A DNA stretch of 64,000 nt from an uncultured Alteromonadaceae bacterium (lineage in GTDB: Bacteria > Pseudomonadota > Gammaproteobacteria > Enterobacterales > Alteromonadaceae). The stretch is taken from contig CANLWS010000005.1 in the NCBI GenBank assembly GCA_947494925.1, positions 124,001-188,000 of the forward strand, in the 5' to 3' direction. This document shows, in pieces, positions 37,215 through 46,530 of the stretch. The notes under the pieces are model-generated. The model worked only from the letters and a program-made list of their open reading frames with translations. It did not search any database and was not told where the DNA came from. Within the stretch, counting starts at the first letter, position 1, and each line of letters opens with the position of its first letter. The position numbers and the translations under genes were made by a program.

Positions 37215-37858
37215 TATTCTTCTTCCTCTTTAAACGCACCAAATTGCATCATTTGGGAATTTTGCCAAATCATTTTTTCGATTGTCTGCTCATCCATTTG
37301 CCGTCCTTCCAGAAGCGCAAAGCTGTCTTTAAGTAAATGAGGAATGAGTGAGATACCCATCGCGCTGATCATAAAAATCGATGGGTCAAAGCCTTCTCTT
37401 AACTGTTTTTTTGCTTTTGGATTGGAAAATAAGTTCAATACAAACGCCCGGTTGGGTATTGCAACGTTGTCCAGAACAACCTGCCTGGCTTTACCTTCGT
37501 TGAACGCCAATTCTTTGAAAATAAGCTTAGGGATATCTGGGTTCTTCCTGACAATTTCTGCATGTCCGCGCAACAAAGCTTCGAACGGCTTCTCTGGGTT
37601 TTCTGCTACAAAAAACGAGACTGTTCTTTGGAATTCTTCTGCAACATTCGCCAGCGTTTGCTGGTACAGGCCGTCTTTATTAACAAAATAATATCGAATC
37701 AAAGACGCATTGACGCCTGCTTCTTCTGCCACCATTCTGGTCGTAACATCTCTATATGGTTTGCTCGCAAAACATTTACGTGCTGCGAGTATTAGCGCTT
37801 CACGAGCATCTTCTGAATTAAGATTGGGTCGACCGCGAGATCGTTTGTTGGAAGCCAT
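37214..37858 (-). CDS. TetR/AcrR-family regulator of the RND operon
   Basis: A 214-residue regulator. A basic N-terminal tail (SNKRSRGRPN) is followed by the HTH (REALILAARKCFASKPYRDVT, NASLIRYYFVNKDGLYQ) and a ligand domain of the usual length. It is the first gene of the TetR-adaptor-permease operon, so it is likely to repress its own transcription and the pump together (inference). A perfect inverted repeat lies upstream at 37926-37959. Confidence 0.93.
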   Translation of the reverse strand: MASNKRSRGRPNLNSEDAREALILAARKCFASKPYRDVTTRMVAEEAGVNASLIRYYFVNKDGLYQQTLANVAEEFQRTVSFFVAENPEKPFEALLRGHAEIVRKNPDIPKLIFKELAFNEGKARQVVLDNVAIPNRAFVLNLFSNPKAKKQLREGFDPSIFMISAMGISLIPHLLKDSFALLEGRQMDEQTIEKMIWQNSQMMQFGAFKEEEE

Positions 37859-37925
37859 GTCATCGCCAGGATTAATTAATCACCTGATGAATTTTATAGC
37901 CGATTCGAATTAAATAGCGAGGACA

Positions 37926-37959
37926 ATAATTCGCCAAATTGATAGATTTGGCGAATTAT
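37926..37959. promoter_or_regulatory. Perfect 14-bp inverted repeat before the TetR-RND operon
   Basis: ATAATTCGCCAAAT (37926-37939) and its exact complement (37946-37959), with a 6-base spacer TGATAG. It lies 68 bases before the TetR start and 29 bases after the M16 peptidase stop, both on the minus strand. It could be the operator of the RND operon's TetR, or the terminator of the peptidase gene (its exit on the minus strand is AT-rich, but with no clean T-run). Confidence 0.7.
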
Positions 37960-37987
37960 CGTAAACGTAAAAACGGTGCCAGCTGGG

Positions 37988-40837
37988 TTACAAACGGTTC
38001 CCCAGGCGGTCTAGCATCACGGGATTTCCATAGCCAAACGCCGCGACTTTCTCTAACTGAGTCTTGGCATCACCGACCACAATGTAGATCATTTGTTGCT
38101 CTTCAGCATACTTCTGGTAAATGGTTTTTGCTTGCTCTACCGTCATGCCCAGCAATTCCTGTTGTTGCTGGTCAATAAAGTTAAACGGCAAATTGAAGGT
38201 ACTGACATCTTCCAAAATTCCGATCAGGTTATCTAAGGTTTCAAATCGGCGAGTATTGCGTTTAATCAATAGGTTTTTAGTTGTATCCAGCTCAGCCTGA
38301 GTAAAGGTTTCATCGTATTGGCCAATTAACTCTTTGAATATTTGCAAAGACTCAAGCGTCACATTAGAACGAACCTGCGAATAGGCCAGGAACGGACCGT
38401 TAAAGTGTCGTTTTTGAAGTAGTGAGTAGGCACCATAGGTGTACCCTTTTTCAATTCGGAGGGTCTGGAACAATCGTGCACTGCCACCTGCCCCAAGACG
38501 ATTTTGCGCCACTTCAAATTGATATAGTTCAGGGTTACTGCCTTTCATGGCAGGCTTACCAGTAATAATTACGGATTGCTTAGCATCCGGGATATCAACA
38601 AAATATACAGCAGGTTTATCGACAATTTTTGGTGCTGGATATGCTGGCAAAGCGATCGGTTCTCCCTGCCAGCCCGTCAGGATATCACCCAATCCAGCCA
38701 TAATTTCCGTCTGAGATATGTCACCAACCACATGCAAAGATGCATTGCCTGGCGTAACCGCAAGCTGATAAAGAGACTTGAGATCTTCTAAAGTTATGGC
38801 AGATAAAGTGTCTATGGTGCCATCCGCCGGCATACCTGCACGATGGTCCGCACCATATACCTGTTTGTTGAAGCTTCGCAATGCAACGGTAAACGGACGT
38901 GCTTCACTTTGCTTTAGAGCACTCAATTCACGTGCTTTAACCCGTTCAAATTCAGCAATATCCCAACGAGGTTGCAGGAGCATTTCTGCAACCAACGCCA
39001 TCGTTGCCGCATAGTTACGCGCTAACGCGCTACCCTCTATATTGATGCTGTTAATATCTGCAGAAAAGTCAATTTCCGCCCCTAATAATCCAATGGCATC
39101 TTCCAGTTCTGCAGGTGTTTTTGAGCGGGTTCCCTCGTTCATCAATTCCGCCAACATGTTTGCAGCACCCAAGTTTTCTGGGCTCTCAAACCAAGCACCA
39201 CCTTCGATATGCAAACTGAAATTCACTAAGGGCAATTCATTGTGCTCAATATTCAGTATCTGCAGACCATTTCCGGCCAGCTCCTGATGGATTTCTGGCA
39301 CAGTCACAATTGGTGTATCACCCAAAGGAGGCTCTGACCTGTCATGTTTTGTTGCGGTCTTTTCATATGCAACCGCTTGATTAGCATCGAACTTAGATTC
39401 GGCTCCTTCGACAATTTTCTCTTCAATAACAGCGGCTTTACTTGCACCTTCAACTATCAGATCGGGTTGTGACGCTGGAACAAAGCTGGTCAGAATGTAG
39501 TGCTGGTCTTTCACGTATTTGTTGTAAACCCGCATGATATCTTCGCGATTAACTGCCTTGATGTTTTCGATATCCTGTGTAATGAAGTCAGGACTGCCTG
39601 CATACACATCGTAACTACCCAGTTGAAAGGCTTTATCCAGCACACTGCTGATCCCTTGATAAAATTCTGTTTCCTGGCGCGCTTTTATGCGCTCAAGGTC
39701 TTTATCACTGAATCCGTTTTGTTCGAATTGCGCCAGTGCAGCTTTGAAGCCAGCGTAGAGGTCATCCAGGTCCACACCTTCATGCCCTCTCGCACGAATG
39801 GTAAAGGTACCGGCAATTTCACTTGATCGTTGAAATGACGCAACCCGAGGTGACAACTTACGTTCTTCCACTAAGGTTTTATATAATACTGCCCGTTTGC
39901 CACTGCTCAGGATCTCACCAAGAGCAGACAGGGCGTAGGAATCGGCGTGATAACTTTCCACCGTGGGAAATGTCATCCTGATTTCCGGCACTTTTGCAAA
40001 AGTATCCAGGTGATACAGATTTTTTGATTCTTTTAATTTCACTGGTTGGGGAGAAAGCTCAGGCACTGGCTGCCCCGGTTTAATTTCGCCAAACCAGCGT
40101 TTTACCAATGCCTTAGTTTCTTCAATATCAATATCGCCAGCAATAACCAGCGTGGCGTTTCCAGGGCCATAATATTTGCTGTAAAACTCTTTTACGTCTT
40201 CCAGAGTGGCATTTTGTAAGTCTTCCAGATCGCCTATAACAGTCCAGTTATATGGATGTGACGTCGGATACAGGCTTTTGCGGATAACGTGATCTGTATG
40301 CCCATAGGCCTGGTTATCAACCCGCTGACGCTTTTCATTCTTAACCACCTGCTTTTCACGCTCCAGCGCACCTTCTGTGACAGTATTGATCATAAAGCCG
40401 AGGCGGTCGGAATCAATCCACATCAGTTTTTCCAACGCGTCTTTGGGAACAACTTCATAATAAATCGTTCCGTCGCTCCAGGTACCACCATTACGTGTGC
40501 CACCTAGTTCTTCTATCATCTTTCGATTTGCACCTTGGGGAACGTTCTCTGAATCGTTGAATGCCATATGTTCAAAAAAATGTGCAAAGCCGGTACGGCC
40601 TGGCTTTTCCCGATTCGAACCTACATGTACTAATGTCGACATAGCCACGATAGGGTCAGATTTATCCTGATGCAGAATGATGGTTAGACCGTTTTCCAGG
40701 GTATATTTTTCGTAGGGAATGGATAAGCTTTTCTCCGCGTTGGACGATTGAACAGCTGTATTTTTGTCCTCACTTGTCTGGGTAACACAACCCAGTGTGA
40801 TGAGACAAAACGCCATAATCACCAGGATCTTTTTCAT
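37988..40837 (-). CDS. M16-family zinc metallopeptidase, predicted lipoprotein
   Basis: A 949-residue pitrilysin-type peptidase with two M16 halves. The active half has the inverted zinc motif HFFEH (residues 86-90) and downstream acidic residues; the second half lacks it, as is typical for two-domain family members. The N-terminus MKKILVIMAFCLITLGC looks like a lipoprotein signal, although the residues before Cys17 are not ideal. The start at 40837 has AAGGA 8 bases upstream; the longer frame to 40861 lacks a site. It probably degrades peptides at the cell envelope. Confidence 0.92.
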   Translation of the reverse strand: MKKILVIMAFCLITLGCVTQTSEDKNTAVQSSNAEKSLSIPYEKYTLENGLTIILHQDKSDPIVAMSTLVHVGSNREKPGRTGFAHFFEHMAFNDSENVPQGANRKMIEELGGTRNGGTWSDGTIYYEVVPKDALEKLMWIDSDRLGFMINTVTEGALEREKQVVKNEKRQRVDNQAYGHTDHVIRKSLYPTSHPYNWTVIGDLEDLQNATLEDVKEFYSKYYGPGNATLVIAGDIDIEETKALVKRWFGEIKPGQPVPELSPQPVKLKESKNLYHLDTFAKVPEIRMTFPTVESYHADSYALSALGEILSSGKRAVLYKTLVEERKLSPRVASFQRSSEIAGTFTIRARGHEGVDLDDLYAGFKAALAQFEQNGFSDKDLERIKARQETEFYQGISSVLDKAFQLGSYDVYAGSPDFITQDIENIKAVNREDIMRVYNKYVKDQHYILTSFVPASQPDLIVEGASKAAVIEEKIVEGAESKFDANQAVAYEKTATKHDRSEPPLGDTPIVTVPEIHQELAGNGLQILNIEHNELPLVNFSLHIEGGAWFESPENLGAANMLAELMNEGTRSKTPAELEDAIGLLGAEIDFSADINSINIEGSALARNYAATMALVAEMLLQPRWDIAEFERVKARELSALKQSEARPFTVALRSFNKQVYGADHRAGMPADGTIDTLSAITLEDLKSLYQLAVTPGNASLHVVGDISQTEIMAGLGDILTGWQGEPIALPAYPAPKIVDKPAVYFVDIPDAKQSVIITGKPAMKGSNPELYQFEVAQNRLGAGGSARLFQTLRIEKGYTYGAYSLLQKRHFNGPFLAYSQVRSNVTLESLQIFKELIGQYDETFTQAELDTTKNLLIKRNTRRFETLDNLIGILEDVSTFNLPFNFIDQQQQELLGMTVEQAKTIYQKYAEEQQMIYIVVGDAKTQLEKVAAFGYGNPVMLDRLGNRL

Positions 40838-40917
40838 ATTATTATTCCTTTTTAGGAGCATACTGACAGAGTCTTGTGGAGTATGAATTATCTGAGCTCG
40901 GGAGACAATTGATTGAA

Positions 40918-40938
40918 TGTAAGCAAACTTGCTTCACA
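40918..40938. repeat. Palindrome upstream of the M16 peptidase gene
   Basis: AAGCAA (40921-40926), AC, TTGCTT (40929-40934), flanked by TGT on the left and (after one base) ACA on the right. The tiny spacer rules out an efficient hairpin terminator, so an operator is more likely. It lies about 85-100 bases before the M16 start and 10 bases after the oxidoreductase stop. Confidence 0.45.
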
Positions 40939-40947
40939 CAATCAGAG

Positions 40948-41931
40948 TTAAGTTGTTTGCAGAATTTCGTCCATGATCCAGCTAGTGTGAGCAGCACTTT
41001 CGCCAGTGCACGGGTGAGGAATATCTGACAATATCTGGTCCCGCATTCTGTTCACATAAGGCAATTGAATAGGCGAGGGTTTAACCATCGACAGTTCTTG
41101 CTGCATTGATTTGGTTGTGAGCACCGCATTTTCTTCGCCAAAAATACTAAAGGTGATAAAGCCTTCGCTGCCAGATAGAGTAACCAGATCTTTTCGTTGA
41201 AAACACCCGAAATTCCACCCGCAGGTAGCCGTTGTTCCGGACTTAAACAACATATTTGTGCTGATGGCATCGTTGGCGGAATACAATCCTTGCTGATTGA
41301 CAGAAAACCCTTTGACCTTTTCAACATTGCCTAGCAAAAACGTGAAAATATCCAGCCCATGACAGGCTATGTCATCAAAATAGCCACCAGGAGCAATGGT
41401 TTTTTCAGTTCGCCAGTTGGGCTCACCAGTGAGGTCAATGTCACTTGCTGGTCGTGTATATTGCCAATCCAGATGACGAACATCGCCGATTAACCTTTGT
41501 TGCAGCCAATCTTTAATTTGCCTGAATGCAGGTAAGCAGCGACGATAATAGGCAATAAATAGGTGAGCAGGACCTTTTTGGAAGGCTGCGTTGATTACTT
41601 TACATTCAGAGTAGTTCAGAGACATGGGTTTTTCGATACTGCAAATTTTACCTGCCTGAGCAACTTCAAGGGCATACTGAAGATGACTATCCGGTGGAGT
41701 AGCAATATAAACTGCATCAATATTTGGGTCGTGAATGAGTTGCTGGGCGTCCTCGAAATAGCGAGGAACACGATGACGCATTGCAAAATCTTTAGCTTTT
41801 CCTGGCGTTCTTGCCATGACTGCAGAAAGTTCAAATCCTTCTACTTGCTGATAGGCCGGCCCACTTTTGATCTCGGTGACATCGCCGCAACCCACTATTC
41901 CCCATCGAATGGGTTTGATCTGACCTTGCAT
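40948..41931 (-). CDS. Gfo/Idh/MocA-family oxidoreductase
   Basis: A 327-residue NAD(P)-dependent oxidoreductase. It has an N-terminal Rossmann fold (IRWGIVGCGDVTE), the family's EKP motif (CSIEKPMSL) and the C-terminal alpha/beta domain with CHGLDIFTFLLG, whose His and Asp are at the active site. The substrate is a sugar or polyol that I cannot name. It lies 7 bases after prkB on the same strand and is probably co-transcribed. Confidence 0.9.
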   Translation of the reverse strand: MQGQIKPIRWGIVGCGDVTEIKSGPAYQQVEGFELSAVMARTPGKAKDFAMRHRVPRYFEDAQQLIHDPNIDAVYIATPPDSHLQYALEVAQAGKICSIEKPMSLNYSECKVINAAFQKGPAHLFIAYYRRCLPAFRQIKDWLQQRLIGDVRHLDWQYTRPASDIDLTGEPNWRTEKTIAPGGYFDDIACHGLDIFTFLLGNVEKVKGFSVNQQGLYSANDAISTNMLFKSGTTATCGWNFGCFQRKDLVTLSGSEGFITFSIFGEENAVLTTKSMQQELSMVKPSPIQLPYVNRMRDQILSDIPHPCTGESAAHTSWIMDEILQTT

Positions 41932-41938
41932 ACTGATC

Positions 41939-42841
41939 TTACTTTTCGCTTACCCAGTCCATCTGAAATCCTGCACGACGCTTTTTGTCTAAAAGCTCTT
42001 CGATTAATGGTGCAAGTATCAACTCCATCGCCAGGCTCATTTTTCCACCTGGCACCACAAGGGTATTGATCCTCGACATAAAGGAGCCGTCAATCATCTT
42101 CAGAAGGTATGGAAAATCGACATTTTTCATTTCTCGTCGGAAACGTACAACCACAAAGCTTTCATCCTGAGAAGGAATTTCCCTGGCGCTAAAGGGATTA
42201 GACGTATCCACAGTGGGCACACGCTGAAAATTGACATGTGTATTGGAAAATTGCGGTGTAATGTATTGGAAGTAATCGTCAAGACTGCGCACTATGCTAC
42301 TCATGACAGCTTCACGCGTATGTCCTCTGTCCGTTGTATCCCGGACTATTTTCTGGATCCATTCCAGATTCACTATAGGCACCATGCCCACCAGCAAATC
42401 TACATGCTTGGCAACGTCAGCTTCTTCTGTGATAACGCCCCCATGTAATCCTTCATAAAAAAGCAGATCCGTTTTTTCCGGTAAGTCCTGCCATGGAGTA
42501 AAGGTACCCGGCATCTGATTAAATGGCACTGCTTCATCAAATGTATGTAAATATTGGCGGTGTTTACCCTGACCTGCTTCACCGTATTGTTTGAACAGTG
42601 TTTCGAGCATGACAAAGTCGTTTGCTTTGGGACCAAAGTAACTAATATGCCTACCTTGCTCCTGGGCTTTTCTGATCTCCACTTCCATTTCAGGACGAGT
42701 GAAACGGTGAAAACTGTCGCCCGCCACTATCGCGGCATTAACATTCAAATTGCGAAAAATATGCCTGATGGCATTGGTCGTGCTGGTTGTTCCGGCACCG
42801 GATGAACCAGTGATCGCAATTACAGGGTGTTTAACTGACAT
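41939..42841 (-). CDS. prkB: Phosphoribulokinase-like protein PrkB
   Basis: A 300-residue kinase matching E. coli PrkB along its length: MSVKHPVIAITGSSGAGT (P-loop GSSGAGTT), DSFHRFTRPEM, GRHISYFGPKANDF, and LVVPGGKMSLAMELI at the end. E. coli PrkB is an uncharacterised relative of Calvin-cycle phosphoribulokinase, in an organism without the cycle. The start at 42841 matches E. coli; an upstream frame to 42922 has no support. In E. coli it follows yheU, but here the genes are about 30 kb apart and a Gfo/Idh enzyme follows it. Confidence 0.93.
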   Translation of the reverse strand: MSVKHPVIAITGSSGAGTTSTTNAIRHIFRNLNVNAAIVAGDSFHRFTRPEMEVEIRKAQEQGRHISYFGPKANDFVMLETLFKQYGEAGQGKHRQYLHTFDEAVPFNQMPGTFTPWQDLPEKTDLLFYEGLHGGVITEEADVAKHVDLLVGMVPIVNLEWIQKIVRDTTDRGHTREAVMSSIVRSLDDYFQYITPQFSNTHVNFQRVPTVDTSNPFSAREIPSQDESFVVVRFRREMKNVDFPYLLKMIDGSFMSRINTLVVPGGKMSLAMELILAPLIEELLDKKRRAGFQMDWVSEK

Positions 42842-42943
42842 ATAAAGCGCTTTGCGGCGAAAGGAAGAGTATTTATAAGCAAGGGGCCGCAGTTGGTCAA
42901 GGCCTTTAGTCACATTAAGCAACTAAAATACCCGTTACCCTAT

Positions 42944-43882
42944 TTAATTCAATGACTTACCACAATGAGGACATTTTATATGTGATTTGGATTTACGCTG
43001 TAGATTGATAAGAGCGAACAATTCCTCTGCATCTTCCCTATCGATACCGAGTTGTTTACGCAATGCTTCCAACTCATTCAATTCTTCTGTATCAACGACT
43101 CCATCAGAAATAACCTGCTTAACCTTAGCGCGAAATTTGTCGCGTTTTTTACGTAATTGCTCTGAGAAACTCGACGCCAGAATACCGGCAGGCAGCGCTA
43201 CCATTGCCATACTCAGCACAGTGATGGTGCCAGCGAAGAATTTACCCAGTGGTGTAATAGGCGTGACATCGCCATAACCTACAGTCGTTAAAGTCGCCAT
43301 CGCCCACCACATTGCTTGTGGAATACTGCCAAAATGATCAGGCTGCACACTGTGTTCTATTAAGTAGATACCACTGGATGCAATGATCATCAGCATAAGT
43401 AACAGGGAGAGCGAGGCAAGCAATACACGGTGCTCTTTGCGAAACACATTCAGTAAAAGCTGCATTGCACTTGAGTAACGACTAAGTTTAGCAACGCGGA
43501 CCAGCCTGATAATCCTCAGGACACGAAGATCCAGATTAACAAACAGACCTAGATAAAATGGCAGAATAGCCGCAAGGTCAATCAACGCCATGGGTGAAAA
43601 AATATACCTTATCCGGATTTTCCAATTCGCTTCATTCGAATTACTAAACTCTACACTGGACCAGACACGGCAAAGGTACTCAATGCTGAACACGCTGACG
43701 GATATGACTTCAAACAAAAACAATTGGCTTTCATATTCGCGCTGAATATCACCAACGGTCGCTACAACGACTGCAACAACGTTCAGCAGAATCAGGGTGA
43801 TGAGCATTCCGTCGAAAATTGTTCCTACAGGGTCATTCTGTCTTTTGGCTTGAAGAATTTCAGCGATTCGGCGTCGATTCAT
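42944..43882 (-). CDS. Voltage-gated-type potassium channel with C-terminal zinc-knuckle-like end
   Basis: A 312-residue six-helix ion channel. S4 carries regularly spaced arginines (LRVLRIIRLVRVAKLSR, residues 119-135), and the selectivity filter TTVGYGD (199-205) specifies K+. The cytoplasmic tail is charged and ends in CPHCGKSLN, half of a zinc ribbon, which could pair between subunits of the tetramer (inference). The start at 43882 has GGGAG 6 bases upstream; a longer frame to 44047 would overlap the divergent exonuclease gene and was rejected. Confidence 0.92.
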   Translation of the reverse strand: MNRRRIAEILQAKRQNDPVGTIFDGMLITLILLNVVAVVVATVGDIQREYESQLFLFEVISVSVFSIEYLCRVWSSVEFSNSNEANWKIRIRYIFSPMALIDLAAILPFYLGLFVNLDLRVLRIIRLVRVAKLSRYSSAMQLLLNVFRKEHRVLLASLSLLLMLMIIASSGIYLIEHSVQPDHFGSIPQAMWWAMATLTTVGYGDVTPITPLGKFFAGTITVLSMAMVALPAGILASSFSEQLRKKRDKFRAKVKQVISDGVVDTEELNELEALRKQLGIDREDAEELFALINLQRKSKSHIKCPHCGKSLN

Positions 43883-43929
43883 CAGATACTCCCTGTTGAG
43901 ATTGACATTAATTGACGAGTAGACCTTAA

Positions 43930-43955
43930 TGGAGTTGGTATTACCACCAACTCCA
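43930..43955. repeat. Perfect 10-bp inverted repeat between K+ channel and exonuclease genes
   Basis: TGGAGTTGGT (43930-43939) and ACCAACTCCA (43946-43955) with a 6-base spacer. It lies in the 111-base divergent promoter region, 48 bases before the channel start and 39 bases before the exonuclease start. There is no T-run on either side, so a terminator is unlikely; an operator or a leader-RNA hairpin is more likely. Confidence 0.65.
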
Positions 43956-43993
43956 CTATAGATACACAGAAAAAAGATGCAACCAGAGCACAC

Positions 43994-44587
43994 ATGAACG
44001 AACCAGAATACCTTGTCATTTTTGATACAGAATTTACTGCCTGGCAAGGTTCACATTTACGTGGCTGGTCAGAAAGCTGGGAATTCAGAGAATTAATTCA
44101 AATTGCCGCTGTAAAAATATCTATTGATGCGAAAGGTGTCGAAATCCTAAGCACCTTTAACGAGTTGATAAAACCCTTTCGAAATCCCGAACTTAGCGAT
44201 TATATTGTTGATTTAACAGGAATAAGCCAGTCTATGGTTGATGACTTGGGGGTTGATTTTCCGTCCGCACTAGAACAATTTTATCAATTTTGCCATCAAG
44301 GGGAACTACGCTGTCTTGCCTGGGGTAATGACCCAAATATATTGCGTGAAAATTGCCAGTTAAATGATATAAGAATGCCTGAATTTTCAGGCGGCTTTAC
44401 TGATTTGAAAAAACGGGCAACTGAACTGCTACTAGACGGTGCCGAGCTATCCAGTGGTGAGCTGGCTAAGCACTTTCAATTACCCTTATCAGGACACCAA
44501 CATAATGCGCTTTATGATGTGCGCAGCCTCGCTGGGGCGTTGCAGTACTGGTTGGCGTCAGCTGAACTTTCATTCACACAAATTTAA
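43994..44587 (+). CDS. DEDDh-type 3'-5' exonuclease
   Basis: A 197-residue exonuclease-fold protein. Catalytic acidic residues are visible in IFDTEFTAW (Asp11, Glu13), in WGNDPNIL near residue 115, and in [12 protein letters not shown] near 170-180 (His and Asp). It looks like a stand-alone RNase or DNA exonuclease related to KapD-type proteins; the substrate is unknown. The start has no strong ribosome site. Its stop overlaps the stop of the convergent VF530 gene. Confidence 0.88.
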   Translation: MNEPEYLVIFDTEFTAWQGSHLRGWSESWEFRELIQIAAVKISIDAKGVEILSTFNELIKPFRNPELSDYIVDLTGISQSMVDDLGVDFPSALEQFYQFCHQGELRCLAWGNDPNILRENCQLNDIRMPEFSGGFTDLKKRATELLLDGAELSSGELAKHFQLPLSGHQHNALYDVRSLAGALQYWLASAELSFTQI

Positions 44588-44811
44588 TCCCATTTTTTAG
44601 ACTGCAAATAAAAATCCTCGACTTTTTTCCTTGCCCAAGGTGTTTTTCGCAGAAATTTAAGACTGGATTTGACGCTGGGGTCATGGGTAAAGCAACGAAT
44701 ACTGATTTCATTTCCAAGGGACTCGAAACCGTATTTTTCAACCAGTTCTTCCACTATGGTTTTAAGCGTGAGGCCGTGTAACGGATCCTTGCTGCCAGAC
44801 TGTTCACTCAT
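44584..44811 (-). CDS. VF530-family (DUF2132) small protein
   Basis: A 75-residue protein matching the VF530/DUF2132 family: [21 protein letters not shown], then [19 protein letters not shown] and [12 protein letters not shown]. It is a small DNA-binding-like helical fold of unknown role. It overlaps the RRM gene upstream by 8 bases, so the two are read together. Confidence 0.94.
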   Translation of the reverse strand: MSEQSGSKDPLHGLTLKTIVEELVEKYGFESLGNEISIRCFTHDPSVKSSLKFLRKTPWARKKVEDFYLQSKKWD

Positions 44812-45073
44812 TGGTACTCGAAGACTCTTCTATTTTAGGATCCGCTTTTTTCACCCTTAACTTTGCGTTATCCAATTCTGAACCATTTAGGGCGGCGATA
44901 GCTACTTTCGCTTCACCAGCTTTTGGCATTTCCACAAAACCAAAACCTTTTGAAGCTCCGGTTTCTTTATCCATTACCAGATTACATGACTGAACAGCAC
45001 CGAATTCGCTGAAGAGTGTTAGTAAGGTTTCTTCTGAAGTCGATCTTGCAAGATTACGAATTAATATTTTCAT
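44804..45073 (-). CDS. RRM-type RNA-binding protein
   Basis: An 89-residue protein made of one RNA-recognition motif. RNP2 is ILIRNL and RNP1 is KGFGFVEM, both complete with the aromatic residues that stack on RNA. The acidic, serine-rich tail (EESSSTNE) is short. Such small bacterial RRM proteins are often cold-induced. The ATG at 45073 is used; a TTG at 45088 would add five residues. It overlaps the VF530 gene. Confidence 0.93.
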   Translation of the reverse strand: MKILIRNLARSTSEETLLTLFSEFGAVQSCNLVMDKETGASKGFGFVEMPKAGEAKVAIAALNGSELDNAKLRVKKADPKIEESSSTNE

Positions 45074-45162
45074 GTTAAACAGGGCCAAAGAGAATTAGTT
45101 AAGTGTAACGCAACAGATGCAAAACTTTCTGGCAAATTTCCTCAGACCCTACAAAAATATTA

Positions 45163-46446
45163 TTATTGCTCTCTGGCGATAGCCCGATAGGCGATATCAT
45201 TTCGGCAGAACATTCCTTCCCATGAAATCGTCTTTGCCAATGCATAAGCGCTTTTTTGAGCTTGTGTAACACTGTCGCCCATGGCAGTTGCGCAAAGCAC
45301 CCGACCACCATTTGTGGTAACCTGCCCTTCAATCATCTTGGTACCGGCATGGAATACTTTGCCGTCAATTGCGGCAGCATCTGCTAATCCATGTATCACA
45401 TCACCCTTGTTATATCCGGCCGGGTATCCGCCTGCAGCCAATACCACGCCAACAGCAGCGCGATCATCGAAGGAAATCTCAGCAGTATCGAGATTGCCTT
45501 CAGTAGCGATGAGGCAGAGCGAAACAAGGTCAGATTGCAAACGCAACATCATTGGTTGTGTCTCAGGATCACCAAAGCGACAATTGTATTCAATAACCTT
45601 TGGTGTGCCATCCGCCATAATCATTAATCCAGCGTAAAGAAAGCCTGAGTAGGGATTACCCTCGCTGGCCATACCTTCAACAGTTGGCATGATCACTTCG
45701 CGCATAATGCGATCGTGAATATCAGCTGTTACAACAGGAGCAGGCGAGTAGGCGCCCATACCACCTGTATTCGGCCCGGTATCACCGTCGCCTACCCGTT
45801 TGTGATCCTGGCTTGTGGCAAAAGGAAGCACATTTTTACCATCGACCATCACAATAAAGCTGGCCTCTTCACCATCAAGAAACTCTTCGATAACCACACG
45901 GCTACCTGCTTCACCAAACGCATTTCCAGCCAACATATCTTTGATAGCGTCTTCTGCTTCCGACAATGTCATAGCGACTATGACACCTTTACCTGCGGCA
46001 AGCCCGTCGGCTTTTACCACTATAGGAGCACCTTTTTCACGCACGTAAGCGATAGCTGGCTCTATTTCGGTAAAATTTTGATACTCAGCAGTAGGAATTT
46101 GGTGTCTGGCCAAAAAGTCTTTGGTAAAGGCTTTCGAACCTTCAAGTTGAGCCGCTGCTTGTGTCGGCCCGAAAATCTTCAGACCTGCTGCGGTAAATTC
46201 ATCAACTACACCCAGCACCAGCGGCGCCTCGGGGCCAACTATCGTCAGGTCAATGGCGTTTTGCTGAGCAAAAGCTAATAAGCCGCTCACATCTTCGGCA
46301 TCTACATTAACGTTAGTTAACTTGGCTTCCAGTTCAGTTCCCGCATTGCCTGGCGCTAAGAATACCTGACTGACTTGTTCAGATTGTGCAGCTTTCCACG
46401 CCAATGCATGTTCGCGGCCACCGCCGCCGATAATGAGTACTTTCAT
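45163..46446 (-). CDS. purD: Phosphoribosylamine-glycine ligase PurD
   Basis: A 427-residue ATP-grasp enzyme making glycinamide ribonucleotide, the second step of purine synthesis. It starts MKVLIIGGGGREHALAWK and has IVGPEAPLVLGVVDEF, VVKADGLAAGKGVIVA and YNCRFGDPETQPM, all catalytic or nucleotide-binding family motifs. It follows purH on the minus strand with an 84-base gap. Confidence 0.97.
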   Translation of the reverse strand: MKVLIIGGGGREHALAWKAAQSEQVSQVFLAPGNAGTELEAKLTNVNVDAEDVSGLLAFAQQNAIDLTIVGPEAPLVLGVVDEFTAAGLKIFGPTQAAAQLEGSKAFTKDFLARHQIPTAEYQNFTEIEPAIAYVREKGAPIVVKADGLAAGKGVIVAMTLSEAEDAIKDMLAGNAFGEAGSRVVIEEFLDGEEASFIVMVDGKNVLPFATSQDHKRVGDGDTGPNTGGMGAYSPAPVVTADIHDRIMREVIMPTVEGMASEGNPYSGFLYAGLMIMADGTPKVIEYNCRFGDPETQPMMLRLQSDLVSLCLIATEGNLDTAEISFDDRAAVGVVLAAGGYPAGYNKGDVIHGLADAAAIDGKVFHAGTKMIEGQVTTNGGRVLCATAMGDSVTQAQKSAYALAKTISWEGMFCRNDIAYRAIAREQ

Positions 46447-46530
46447 ATATAAGTTAACTTTTCTTGAATGGATGTAATGATTAACATTGTATAGCGGTCA
46501 GCAATGAAGTGCATCGCTGACCACTGGTTT

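Noticed and set aside
43883-44047. N-terminal extension of the K+ channel gene
   Set aside because: It would overlap the divergent exonuclease gene; the ATG at 43882 has a good ribosome site.
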